From: CAVQOB01 sp963714325
Lineage (GTDB): Bacteria; Pseudomonadota; Alphaproteobacteria; Rhizobiales; Hyphomicrobiaceae
Reading direction: 5' to 3'
DNA: 64,000 nt
Assembly (NCBI GenBank): GCA_963714325.1
Contig: CAVQOB010000008.1
Coordinates: 186,001 to 250,000, forward strand
Made by a program: the position numbers and the translations under genes. Below, one piece after another: positions 1 through 7,829 of the stretch. The number at the start of each line of letters is the position of its first letter. Position 1 is the stretch's first letter. Under the pieces are notes generated by a model. It was not told the origin of the DNA. It ran no database searches and worked only from the letters and a program-made list of their open reading frames with translations.

Positions 1-563
1 GGCGGCGCAATCGACATGTCATTGTCATTCAGTACGACGATCAGCCGCTCGTTGCGCGCACCCGCATTGTTCATCGCTTCGTACGCCATGCCGGCGCTCA
101 TCGCGCCGTCGCCGATCACGCAAACGACGTTGTTTTTGCCCCCCGACAAATCACGCGCCACTGCCATGCCAAGCCCAGCCGAGATCGATGTTGAGGAATG
201 CGCAGCGCCAAACGGATCGTATTCGCTTTCCGCGCGTTTGGTGAACCCCGAAAGTCCTCCGCCCTGCCGCAGCGTCCGGATGCGATCACGCCGGCCGGTC
301 AGAATTTTATGCGGGTAGGCTTGGTGGCCAACATCCCAGATCAACCGGTCGCGCGGCGTGTCGAACACGCGATGCAATGCCACCGTCAGTTCGACGACAC
401 CGAGCCCCGCGCCCAAGTGCCCGCCGGTCACTGAAACCGCGTCGATCGTCTCGCGGCGCAGCTCTTCCGTAATCTGCGGTAGCAGTTTTTCGTCGAGGCG
501 ACGGAGGTCCGCCGGGGTCCTGATTGTATCGAGCAATGGCGTCGTGCTGTTGCCGGGAGCCAT
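1..563 (-). CDS. dxs: 1-deoxy-D-xylulose-5-phosphate synthase (partial, N-terminal part)
   Basis: First enzyme of the MEP isoprenoid pathway: thiamine-diphosphate-dependent condensation of pyruvate with glyceraldehyde 3-phosphate. The frame opens at ATG 563 and is still open at the window edge, so only about the first 187 of an expected ~640 residues are present. The translation shows the family N-terminus (LLDTIRTPADLRRLDEKLLP), the substrate segment DVGHQAYPHKILTGRRD, and the ThDP/Mg signature GDGAMSAGMAYEAMNNAG followed by NDNDMSI. It lies downstream of xseB and the HDAC-fold gene on the same strand, a grouping common in rhizobia. The 183-bp gap to xseB could hold its own promoter. Confidence 0.95.
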   Translation of the reverse strand, partial: MAPGNSTTPLLDTIRTPADLRRLDEKLLPQITEELRRETIDAVSVTGGHLGAGLGVVELTVALHRVFDTPRDRLIWDVGHQAYPHKILTGRRDRIRTLRQGGGLSGFTKRAESEYDPFGAAHSSTSISAGLGMAVARDLSGGKNNVVCVIGDGAMSAGMAYEAMNNAGARNERLIVVLNDNDMSIAP

Positions 564-746
564 TTGGCCATCCTGTTCCGTCGTCCAAGCCTGGAGCGTA
601 GAAGGGTTGCGCCGGCACTCGGCAGCCTGCAAGCGAATTCTCAGGCCTTGCCAGTCGCAGTCTACACCAGTTCGCTGAAGTTGTCGGCGGTTCCCGTACC
701 GCTGAGGCAGTCTGCCGCGATCGGGACGCATTGATCCGTTCGTGCT

Positions 747-1016
747 CTATTCCCCGCGGAACGGCTCTGTCCCGGTGGGCTGACCCGCGTGGCCGAGCGT
801 CAACTTCTCGACCTTGGCTTCGGCCTGCTTCAGCAAACGGTCGCAATGATCCTTCAGCACTTCGCCGCGTTCATAAATCGCAATGCTCTCTTCCAGCGCG
901 ACATCGCCCCGTTCCAGCCGGCCGACAATCGTCTCCAGCTCCTTGAGCGCCAACTCAAAGCTCAGCTCTTTGACATCGGTGTGCCGGCCCACGGCCTTGG
1001 GTGTTGCCATCTGCAT
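747..1016 (-). CDS. xseB: exodeoxyribonuclease VII small subunit
   Basis: Small subunit of the cytoplasmic single-strand exonuclease ExoVII, which works with XseA (not in this window). The 89 residues match the family's usual 75-90. The diagnostic helical hairpin reads LSFELALKELETIVGRLERG, followed by ALEESIAIYERGEVLKDHC and an amphipathic helix. Two starts are possible: ATG 1016, chosen because AGGAAGG lies about 11 nt upstream, and ATG 1010. It begins 17 bp after the HDAC-fold gene ends, so the two are probably co-transcribed, with dxs next. Confidence 0.93.
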   Translation of the reverse strand: MQMATPKAVGRHTDVKELSFELALKELETIVGRLERGDVALEESIAIYERGEVLKDHCDRLLKQAEAKVEKLTLGHAGQPTGTEPFRGE

Positions 1017-1032
1017 CCCGGTATAAGCCTTC

Positions 1033-1974
1033 CTATGCTGCGTCCATCAGCGCCTTGACGTGCACGGCCACCGACCGGCCCAAGGCGTTGAGGTTGTAAC
1101 CGCCTTCCAGCATGGAAACCAAGCGGCCATTGGCTTGGCTGTCGGCAATCTCTGTGAGTTTCGTCGTCGCCCAGGCAAAATCCGCCTCTTTCAGGCGGAG
1201 ATTGGCCAGCGGGTCGTCCTCATGGGCATCGAAACCAGCCGAAATGAAGACGAAATCAGGATGAAAAGCCTTCAGGTTCGGCAGAATGCGCGCCTCGAAC
1301 GCCTCCCGGAACAGCTCACCGCCATCGCCGGGCCTCAGCGGTGCATTGAAGATATTGCCGACACCGACCTCGGACAGCGCACCAGTCCCCGGATACAGCG
1401 GCATCTGGTGCGTCGATCCGAGGAACAGGTTCTTGTCCGACCAGAACACATCCTGCGTCCCGTTCCCATGATGCACGTCGAAGTCAATCACGGCGATCCG
1501 CTCGGCGCCATGCTTCTTGCGTGCGTACAGTCCGGCAATCGCAATATTCGAAAACAGGCAGAACCCCATCGCCCGCTCCCGCTCGGCATGATGCCCGCAC
1601 GGCCGCACCTGGCAGAACGCATTCTTCGCCCGTCCAGCCATCACCTCGTCGACAGCATGGAGTCCCGCGCCAACGGCCCGCAACGCAGCTTCCCATGAGC
1701 CCGCTGACAACACCGTATCGGGATCGAGCCGCACCGGTTCCATCCCCTCCGCCGGTCGCGCATCCTTGATCATATCGAGATAGTCCTGCGGATGCGCCAG
1801 TACGATCTGCGCCTCTATGTCCGCCCTCAGCGGCGCCTCGATCCGCTTCAAATCATTGAACAGCTCATGCCCAAGAACCTTGTCGATTGCCCGCATCCGG
1901 TCCGGTCGTTCCGGGTGGCCGGGACCGGTGTCATGACCGACGAAGCAGGGATGCGTGATCAGAAGGGTCGACAT
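1033..1974 (-). CDS. histone deacetylase family protein (arginase/deacetylase fold)
   Basis: Zinc-dependent amidohydrolase of the HDAC / acetoin-utilisation / acetylpolyamine amidohydrolase superfamily; 313 residues is a usual bacterial length. Visible active-site elements are the tandem catalytic histidines H128-H129 (RPCGHHAERE), zinc ligands D166 and H168 in IDFDVHHGNG, D249 in SAGFDAHEDDPL, and a catalytic-type tyrosine Y293 in LEGGYNLNALG. The start ATG gives the family opening THPCFVGHDTGPGHPERP. The substrate cannot be read from sequence; acetyl-lysine, acetylpolyamine or another amide are all possible. Adjacency to xseB and dxs is conserved in rhizobia but does not reveal its role. 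Confidence 0.9.
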   Translation of the reverse strand: MSTLLITHPCFVGHDTGPGHPERPDRMRAIDKVLGHELFNDLKRIEAPLRADIEAQIVLAHPQDYLDMIKDARPAEGMEPVRLDPDTVLSAGSWEAALRAVGAGLHAVDEVMAGRAKNAFCQVRPCGHHAERERAMGFCLFSNIAIAGLYARKKHGAERIAVIDFDVHHGNGTQDVFWSDKNLFLGSTHQMPLYPGTGALSEVGVGNIFNAPLRPGDGGELFREAFEARILPNLKAFHPDFVFISAGFDAHEDDPLANLRLKEADFAWATTKLTEIADSQANGRLVSMLEGGYNLNALGRSVAVHVKALMDAA

Positions 1975-2110
1975 GAAGAATCCAGAAACCGCTCGAGCTG
2001 TTGATCAATCGATATTGAACGCTTTTTAAAGTGCTTTTGGGAAAAGTGGGAGTGGATGTACCTAAAAAAGCGCAAACGTAGTGTGTCCAGCCGCGCAACC
2101 ACTATGAATG

Positions 2111-2944
2111 TCACTGCGGTAACCGGTTGCCATCCATGTACCGGTTCCACAGCTTTTCGCCGATCAGGCAATCTGCGCGCTTCGGCTCGGCCGCAGCCTG
2201 TGTCTTGATCAACCGCGCCAGGGGCTCAACGCCGGCAATCTCCAGCAGCAGTTTCCGTCGGATCGCCGGCAGAAATTCTTCCTTCGCCCTGATCGGAATC
2301 ATGAACGATCCCGGACCGCCGATGACACAGTCATTGTAGTACATATCAAGGTCGGCAATATCGAACAGACTGTTGATCCCGCCACCATGTTTGACCATGA
2401 TCGGCAGCCCGTTGATGACAACGCCCTTGGCCACCAACTCATCGCGGATTCTCGTCACCGGCCCGCCTGCATTATTGGGTCCATCGCCGGATACATCAAT
2501 CACCTGCCGCGCTCCGCGAAACGGATTTGACTGAAATTGACGCCCCGAGAATTCCAGCGCGGCCGTGATCGACGTCATCCGCTCGCGCGAAATGCGCGCC
2601 TTTTCGAGACCGTCTGCAAACGTCATTGCCGCTGCCGGGCTGTCGATCAGCGTCCAAGGCATGACAACCAACTGAACGAATTGCCCCGCCCATTCGATGT
2701 ACGTCACCGCAATTTTCCTGGTCTGCCCCGCTGCGATGGCGCGATGCAATTCGCCATCGCGGAATGCCGCAATGTAACCGTCGCGCTGCAATCGCTGCTC
2801 ATCGAGGTCCATCGACAATGAGATATCCACACTCAAAACGAGTTCAAGATCGACACGAGTCTGTGCCTGCGCCGTGTCAACGAACGCGCTCTGCCAGAAC
2901 ACCATGAGCCACAGGCTCAACTGCATGAATCCTGCCCTAGTCAT
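2111..2944 (-). CDS. DUF1194 family secreted von Willebrand factor A-like protein
   Basis: Predicted exported protein of the DUF1194 family, a vWA-fold group. From the preferred ATG at 2944 it has a hydrophobic signal segment (LSLWLMVFWQSAFVDTAQAQ) and 277 residues. The frame continues upstream to 3025, but that adds a non-signal-like extension. A MIDAS-type DxSxS motif is present (LVLSVDISLSMDLDE), and SGDGPNNAGGPV is typical of the family. Likely role is metal-dependent protein or ligand binding in the periplasm; no enzyme function is evident. It is transcribed toward the HDAC-fold gene across a 136-bp gap. Confidence 0.85.
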   Translation of the reverse strand: MTRAGFMQLSLWLMVFWQSAFVDTAQAQTRVDLELVLSVDISLSMDLDEQRLQRDGYIAAFRDGELHRAIAAGQTRKIAVTYIEWAGQFVQLVVMPWTLIDSPAAAMTFADGLEKARISRERMTSITAALEFSGRQFQSNPFRGARQVIDVSGDGPNNAGGPVTRIRDELVAKGVVINGLPIMVKHGGGINSLFDIADLDMYYNDCVIGGPGSFMIPIRAKEEFLPAIRRKLLLEIAGVEPLARLIKTQAAAEPKRADCLIGEKLWNRYMDGNRLPQ

Positions 2945-3526
2945 CAGGCGAGTCTTGCATAGACCGCACGGTTCGAAAAGGCTTACGCAGTCAGGTTCCG
3001 CGAGTAGGCGCGTTGGCTTCTCCACAGGCCTGATGTGGCACCAAAATTTGGCCGTGACAGTCGGCCGCGGTCTGCTACGGTTGGCCTACAGCGACAAGTG
3101 TTTTGCGTAAGTGTCCTGAGTATCTGTATCAGCGTAGTGTTGGCGTAGCCGTTTCGTTGCTGGGTGTTCGCTGGGTGTTCAGAGCGTAAGCGCATCGAGA
3201 GCGTCAGTTCAAAAATGCGTTTGTAGGTCGTGCGTTTGTAGGTCGTGCGTTTGTAGGTCGTGCGTTTGAGTCGTGCGTCAGTGGCCGTGTGTGTGTGTTG
3301 CCAGTGTTGAGTTTAGCGTAAGTCTCGGCTCCCGCAGTCTGCAGCGGCCGGTCTCGTGACATCACCCCCGATGCTCATGCGAGATCCGCTCCTTGCCTTG
3401 TGGGGGCCGTTTCGCGTCTGAAGCCTGCCGCAGGGTACGCGGTAGCGCCATGCGGTCCATACTTTGGAGCGTCGAGCTTTGGGCTCCGCCGTCCGATCTG
3501 ATTGCAATCAGATCAAGTCTGGACCA
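2945..3526. other. gene-free region with short tandem repeats
   Basis: About 580 bases between the DUF1194 gene and the thioesterase gene with no convincing coding frame. It contains a duplicated GCTGGGTGTTC near 3160-3181 and a 15-bp tandem repeat at 3216-3273. The sequence from 3100 to 3310 is T/G-rich on the plus strand, unlike neighbouring coding DNA. Confidence 0.7.
3216..3273. repeat. 15-bp tandem repeat, about 3.9 copies
   Basis: The unit TGCGTTTGTAGGTCG occurs perfectly at 3216-3230, 3231-3245 and 3246-3260, followed by a degenerate copy with a 2-bp deletion (3261-3273). The unit length is a multiple of three, but no start or coding context is present. Confidence 0.9.
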
Positions 3527-3958
3527 TCAAATTCGCATGAACGTCGCCTGCAATACGGCGCAAGGCTCAAGTGCACCCAAAATGCCGCTGGCGCAGTCGA
3601 TGCGTGCGACGCTGAGTGTCTTGCCGGCCCGCAGAATATGCCCGCTCGCCCGCAACACCGGCCCAACCGCACCTCGCATGAAATTGATCTTGTATTCGAC
3701 CGTCACCACGTCGGCGCCTGCCGGCATCAGCGACAGCGCGGCGTAGCCGCCTGCGCTATCAGCGATCGCCCCGATCACGCCGCCATGGAACAGACCCTGC
3801 TGTTGCGCCAAGTCGGGCCTGAGCATGATGTCGATCACGACATGCCCGGGCTCGATCGTCTCCAGCCTGGCACCCAGCGTTGCCATCAAGCCTTGTTTGC
3901 CAAAGCTCGCCCGAACCGTCGCCGCGAAATCTGGGTTAGTCGCTTTCCAGTCAGCCAT
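3527..3958 (-). CDS. PaaI family hotdog-fold thioesterase
   Basis: Cytoplasmic acyl-CoA thioesterase of the PaaI/4HBT hotdog class; 143 residues fits the family. The signature block QQGLFHGGVIGAIADSAGGY carries the conserved H-G-G on the hotdog helix, and VTVEYKINFMRGAVG is the typical following strand. Hotdog proteins act as dimers or tetramers; the acyl substrate is not inferable. It starts 24 bp after the end of the upstream alpha/beta hydrolase gene on the same strand, so the two probably share a transcript. Confidence 0.88.
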   Translation of the reverse strand: MADWKATNPDFAATVRASFGKQGLMATLGARLETIEPGHVVIDIMLRPDLAQQQGLFHGGVIGAIADSAGGYAALSLMPAGADVVTVEYKINFMRGAVGPVLRASGHILRAGKTLSVARIDCASGILGALEPCAVLQATFMRI

Positions 3959-3982
3959 TGCGATCCATCATCTCCGCCGCCT

Positions 3983-4792
3983 TCAAGTTTTCAAGCGGCT
4001 AAGAAACGCTAGCACGCCCTGCTTATAGCTTTTGTCTCCAACCGCCATCATGTGATCGCGATCGACAATGTCGAGGGCCTCCGCGCCAACAATCAGCGCC
4101 GCCAATCCACCGGCCGATCCTCCGATCACATCCTTGGTGCCAACCGCGACCAGAACCGGGCAACAGATCTGCTGCAGCATCTCGACGGTGATCGGCTCGC
4201 GGATCACGCGAATGCAGGTTGCAAGCGCCTTGAGGTCCGCCCTCGTTTGCTCAGCGAACGCCCGGAACGTCCGCGCCGTTGGATTGGTAACGTCGTCGAT
4301 GCTCGCGGCCTCAAGCGCATGCGCAATCGGCCCCGTGCCGGCCATCGGCCGCACCATGTTGGCACCAAGACCACCAAAAATGGCACTTCGGACCCTCTCG
4401 GGGTGGTGCGCGGCCAAAAAGGCAGTGATGCGCGCACCCATCGAATAGCCCATGACATCAGCTCGCGTGATGCCGAGATGGTCCAGTAGCGCGCAGGCAT
4501 CGCCCGCCATGACCGGCGTCCCGTAGTCCTCCGGTCGATACAGTTTGGCGCTCTCGCCATGCCCGCGGCAATCCAGCGCGATCACGCGATAGCCCGCATC
4601 GGCCAACGTCCGCACCCATCCTGGATTGGTCCAGTTGAAGCGGATGTTGGACGCAAATCCATGGATCAGCAGGACCGGCAAACCGTCGCGTGGACCTTCA
4701 TCAATGAAAGCAATGGCGACTTCGCCATTGTGAAATGTTGGCACGATACAAATCCCCAATTCGAACCCATCAGGCACCCCTATCATTTCCAC
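3983..4792 (-). CDS. alpha/beta hydrolase
   Basis: Serine hydrolase of the alpha/beta fold, 269 residues. Visible features are the oxyanion-hole HG in LLIHGFASN (H44-G45), the nucleophile elbow G-Y-S-M-G with S117, a candidate acid D221 in AVGTKDVIGG and a catalytic histidine H247 in DIVDRDHMM. No signal peptide, so cytoplasmic. The fold does not specify a substrate (ester, epoxide, haloalkane or C-C hydrolase). It is divergent from the zf-CHCC gene that starts at 4860; the short gap between must hold both promoters. Confidence 0.88.
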   Translation of the reverse strand: MEMIGVPDGFELGICIVPTFHNGEVAIAFIDEGPRDGLPVLLIHGFASNIRFNWTNPGWVRTLADAGYRVIALDCRGHGESAKLYRPEDYGTPVMAGDACALLDHLGITRADVMGYSMGARITAFLAAHHPERVRSAIFGGLGANMVRPMAGTGPIAHALEAASIDDVTNPTARTFRAFAEQTRADLKALATCIRVIREPITVEMLQQICCPVLVAVGTKDVIGGSAGGLAALIVGAEALDIVDRDHMMAVGDKSYKQGVLAFLSRLKT

Positions 4793-4859
4793 GCCGCCAC
4801 GGCTATTGTCCGGCCGAATTCAGCATCTTGATCACAGCCGAAGACAGGAGATAGCGTCC

Positions 4860-5111
4860 ATGGCCGCATCGGTCGTACCGCACATTGCCAACGACATGGG
4901 CGTCGAGAAAATTTTCACCGGCGTCAAGGAATTCAAGTGCATGGGCGCCCGCGCGCCGTATGACCACCCGCATGTCTTTCTCGACATGGGACAGGACACC
5001 CAGACACTGTGTCCCTACTGCTCGACGCTGTTCGTCTATGATCCTCGCCTGCACGCCGATGAGACCGACCCCAAAACCTGCATCGTGACGCCGGCTGACG
5101 CGCAGGGCTGA
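4860..5111 (+). CDS. zinc-finger domain-containing protein (zf-CHCC, NDUFS6-like)
   Basis: Small cytoplasmic zinc-binding protein of the zf-CHCC family, related to the NDUFS6 accessory subunit of complex I. From ATG 4860 it has 83 residues; this start is preferred over ATG 4806 because an ACAGGAG Shine-Dalgarno-like sequence lies just upstream and the extension looks non-homologous. Metal ligands are visible as C in FKCMGARAPYDHPH, the histidines there, and the C-x2-C of LCPYCSTLF. The downstream monooxygenase gene starts 10 bp after the stop, suggesting co-transcription. Confidence 0.88.
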   Translation: MAASVVPHIANDMGVEKIFTGVKEFKCMGARAPYDHPHVFLDMGQDTQTLCPYCSTLFVYDPRLHADETDPKTCIVTPADAQG

Positions 5112-5121
5112 CGGCCCCGAC

Positions 5122-6336
5122 ATGTCCGCAACCAACACGTCCTCGCTGCCGGTCTTGATTGCTGGCGGAGGAATTGGCGGCCTGGCCACGGCAATCGCAC
5201 TCGCGCAATGCGATATCCCATCAATCATCTTTGAGAAGCGCGGCGACGCTAGGGAAGTCGGTGCTGGCATCCAGATCGGCCCGCACGGCGTCAAGTGCCT
5301 TCGCGCGCTCGGTGTTGCCGATTCGCTGGCCAAGCATATCGGGGTGCCCGAGGCGATTGTCATTCGCAACGGCAACAATGGCGAGGCCATCACCCACCTG
5401 CCGCTCGGGACCTGGATCGAGCAACGATATGGCGCGCCCTATTGGGTCTTGCATCGCGCCGACCTGCATGCCGCCTTGCTAGCCATTGCACGACAGCATA
5501 GCCATCACATTGCAATCCGGCACGGCACAGCTCTGTCTGCCTTTACATCAGATAACGACCACATCAGAGCTCAACTCAAGTCACAGCACGGCGAATACGG
5601 CATCGTCGGCTGCGCGCTGATTGGCGCGGACGGGCTTTGGTCCACTGTCCGCGCACTGCTCGCCGCCGGCGGCGCAGTACCGATCAGCGCCGCCCCGCGG
5701 CTGTCTGCGACCAGCGCTGCCCGCGCGGTGTTCTCATCACCAACTACCGGACCATGTGCTGAGCCGGTCGTGACGCTCTGGCTGTCGTCGCAAAGTCATA
5801 TCGTGCACTATCCCGTGCGAAACGGTCGAGAGGTCTCCGTCGTAGCCTTCGCTCATGACCCCCCGGTGCGAAAAGAATATCAGCCGGAGAACGGCGCAGC
5901 CCTCGCCGGCCGCCTAGGCGTTACTGCGCCCGAATTAACCCGCACGCTCACCGCCGTCGATACTTGGGACAAATGGCCCGTTGTCGGTTGGAACCGTCCC
6001 AACTACGCGGCCACTGGCCGGGTAGTCCTGCTCGGCGATGCAGCCCACCTATTCCGGCCCAATCTTGCCCAAGGAGCTGTCATGGCATTGGAAGATGCCC
6101 TGTCCGTCGCCAAACAGATAGCATCGGGTGGCCGAGATCTGCCGTCAGCACTGCAAAACTATGCCAATTCACGCTTTGATCGTGTCAACCGAGTCGCCAG
6201 AGCATCTTACGCGAACGGCGTCAGCTACCACCTGCCATGGCCATGGTCGCAAGCCCGCAACGCAGTCTTGCGCAACGCAGGGGGCAAGCGTGTTATGTCA
6301 GCCTACGACTGGCTCTACGCCGCGACCGTTCCGTGA
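5122..6336 (+). CDS. FAD-dependent monooxygenase (aromatic-ring hydroxylase type)
   Basis: Group A flavoprotein monooxygenase, 404 residues, which would use NAD(P)H and O2 to hydroxylate an aromatic substrate. The N-terminal dinucleotide fold is LIAGGGIGGLATAIALAQ; the middle motif is ALIGADGLWSTVR (DG motif); the second FAD motif is VLLGDAAHLFRPNLAQGAVM. It resembles salicylate or 3-hydroxybenzoate hydroxylases, but the substrate cannot be assigned. No ring-cleavage genes are nearby. The 170 bases after the stop lead to a strong terminator at 6509-6540. Confidence 0.9.
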   Translation: MSATNTSSLPVLIAGGGIGGLATAIALAQCDIPSIIFEKRGDAREVGAGIQIGPHGVKCLRALGVADSLAKHIGVPEAIVIRNGNNGEAITHLPLGTWIEQRYGAPYWVLHRADLHAALLAIARQHSHHIAIRHGTALSAFTSDNDHIRAQLKSQHGEYGIVGCALIGADGLWSTVRALLAAGGAVPISAAPRLSATSAARAVFSSPTTGPCAEPVVTLWLSSQSHIVHYPVRNGREVSVVAFAHDPPVRKEYQPENGAALAGRLGVTAPELTRTLTAVDTWDKWPVVGWNRPNYAATGRVVLLGDAAHLFRPNLAQGAVMALEDALSVAKQIASGGRDLPSALQNYANSRFDRVNRVARASYANGVSYHLPWPWSQARNAVLRNAGGKRVMSAYDWLYAATVP

Positions 6337-6508
6337 AATTTTTGCGCATAGTAACCAACTTGAGCTAATTAACAGGTTGTCCACAGAAATGCGCCGTACT
6401 CGAATGGAGTGTGGCGAATTCGCTATAGACGAGAGCATTCCGGACACTTAGCAATTGCGTAACGCATTCCTGAAGCCCTCGATCCCCCGATTTCAGGCTT
6501 TAGGTTTC

Positions 6509-6540
6509 AACCCCGGCGCACAACGCCGGGGTTTTTTTAT
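6509..6540 (+). terminator. rho-independent terminator (bidirectional position)
   Basis: Perfect 10-bp stem, AACCCCGGCG (6509-6518) with CGCCGGGGTT (6524-6533), 5-nt loop and a T-run at 6532-6538. It lies between the monooxygenase gene and the convergent DUF4399 gene. On the minus strand the hairpin is followed by weaker T content, so it acts mainly on plus-strand transcripts. Confidence 0.9.
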
Positions 6541-6549
6541 GTGGCAAAC

Positions 6550-6975
6550 TTACTTCACTGTAATCGTGATGACTTCACTCGCAACCAATGGGTTGTGCGG
6601 AATGTGATTGTGATCGCCGAGCACGAGCTGCAGCGTGTGCGTCCCGGCTGGCAGCGTCAGCGTTGTTTCAGTCTGCCCATTACCGAAGTGCCGATGCTTG
6701 TCGTCAGCCGGCAGCGGCGATTTGTCATCGCCGAGTTTCTGGTTGACCAGGATGTGGTGATGTCCGGTGTCCTTCTTCTCCGTTCCGGCAGGAGCGACGC
6801 CCATACCAGCAAGGCCCATCTTCACGACCACCGGTCCAGTGATTTCAGCGCCATTCTTCGGTTCGATGAAGTAGACCTTGGCGCCAGCCGGTGCCGGTTG
6901 GCGGAAGTCCTGCGCCAGCGCAATCGGTGACGCTGCGGCAAGCAAAGAGGCAACAAGTGCAAGGCGCTTCAGCAT
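6550..6975 (-). CDS. DUF4399 domain-containing secreted protein
   Basis: 141-residue exported protein with a clear signal peptide (LALVASLLAAASPIALAQ). The mature part is a DUF4399-type beta-sandwich: VYFIEPKNGAEITGPVVVKM, an HHH cluster in KKDTGHHHILVN, HRHFGNGQTETTLTLPAGTH, and the C-terminal LQLVLGDHNHIPHNP. The histidine clusters suggest a metal-linked role, but the function is not established for the family. The gene is monocistronic by spacing and convergent with the monooxygenase gene. Confidence 0.9.
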   Translation of the reverse strand: MLKRLALVASLLAAASPIALAQDFRQPAPAGAKVYFIEPKNGAEITGPVVVKMGLAGMGVAPAGTEKKDTGHHHILVNQKLGDDKSPLPADDKHRHFGNGQTETTLTLPAGTHTLQLVLGDHNHIPHNPLVASEVITITVK

Positions 6976-7091
6976 GGTATGTTTCCTTTGTGGAACAGCT
7001 GTGGACTTCCTGATAGAGCCGGAAACTGAGGCCTTGCAGCGCTTGGCGCAAGCCTGTTTCTAACGAATAGTAATACGAAGTGCAGACACAA

Positions 7092-7829
7092 ATGGTTCAA
7101 CGCCTGGATCGCGCCCTGGTCGAACGCGGATTGGTGGAAACGCGGTCTCGCGCCCGCGATCTCATTTTGTCCGGCGCCGTATCGATCGACGCCAAATGCA
7201 CCACAAAAGTCGCCGCGGCAGTGGGTGCAAACAGCCTGATTACACTTGCGCCAACTGCCAATCGATATGTCTCGCGTGGCGCACTGAAACTGGCCGCTGC
7301 CCTTGACCATTTCGGCATATCAGCGGTTGGCGCCGTGGGGCTCGATATCGGCGCGTCGACCGGCGGCTTCACGCAAGTGCTGATTGAACGTGGCGCCCTC
7401 AAAGTCTACGCCGTCGATGTTGGTCGCGATCAACTTCACACCCAAATTCGCGCTAACCCTAACGTCACCGCTATGGAAGGAAAAGACGCCCGCTCCCTGA
7501 CCCGCGCCGATATTCCAGAGGCCATTGACATCGTCGTCGCTGACGTCAGTTTCATTTCACTCATCAAGGCGCTGGGTCCTCCGTTGGCCTTGACACAGCC
7601 CAACGCCTGCCTCATCGCACTCATCAAGCCCCAGTTCGAGGCTGGCCGCCAAGCGGTCGGCAAAGGAGGTATCGTCCGCAATCCCGGTGATCGCGCGCGA
7701 TCCGTCGATATCGTTCGGGATTGGCTGACGACACAGGCCGGATGGACGTGCTTGGGTGTGATTCCATCGCCCATCCAAGGCAGTGACGGCAACGAAGAAT
7801 TTCTGCTTGCAGCGAGGCGGCATGACTGA
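7092..7829 (+). CDS. tlyA: TlyA family rRNA (cytidine-2'-O)-methyltransferase
   Basis: Predicted SAM-dependent 2'-O-ribose methyltransferase of the TlyA (hemolysin A) family, which modifies rRNA in characterised mycobacterial members. It has an N-terminal S4 RNA-binding domain (RLDRALVERGLVETRSRARD, about residues 3-60) and a FtsJ-like Rossmann domain with SAM motif GLDIGASTGGFTQVL and ADVSFISL. ATG 7092 is preferred to GTG 7080, because the family normally opens directly on the S4 domain. The stop overlaps the next gene's start by 8 bp, so these two RNA methyltransferases are translationally coupled. Confidence 0.9.
   Translation: MVQRLDRALVERGLVETRSRARDLILSGAVSIDAKCTTKVAAAVGANSLITLAPTANRYVSRGALKLAAALDHFGISAVGAVGLDIGASTGGFTQVLIERGALKVYAVDVGRDQLHTQIRANPNVTAMEGKDARSLTRADIPEAIDIVVADVSFISLIKALGPPLALTQPNACLIALIKPQFEAGRQAVGKGGIVRNPGDRARSVDIVRDWLTTQAGWTCLGVIPSPIQGSDGNEEFLLAARRHD

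Noticed and set aside
3393..3746. Plus-strand frame overlapping the PaaI gene and the repeat-rich gap
   Set aside because: Overlaps a clear hotdog thioesterase on the other strand and shows no motif.
6377..6385. TTGTCCACA, a near-consensus DnaA box
   Set aside because: A single site with no cluster and no AT-rich unwinding region; occurs by chance.
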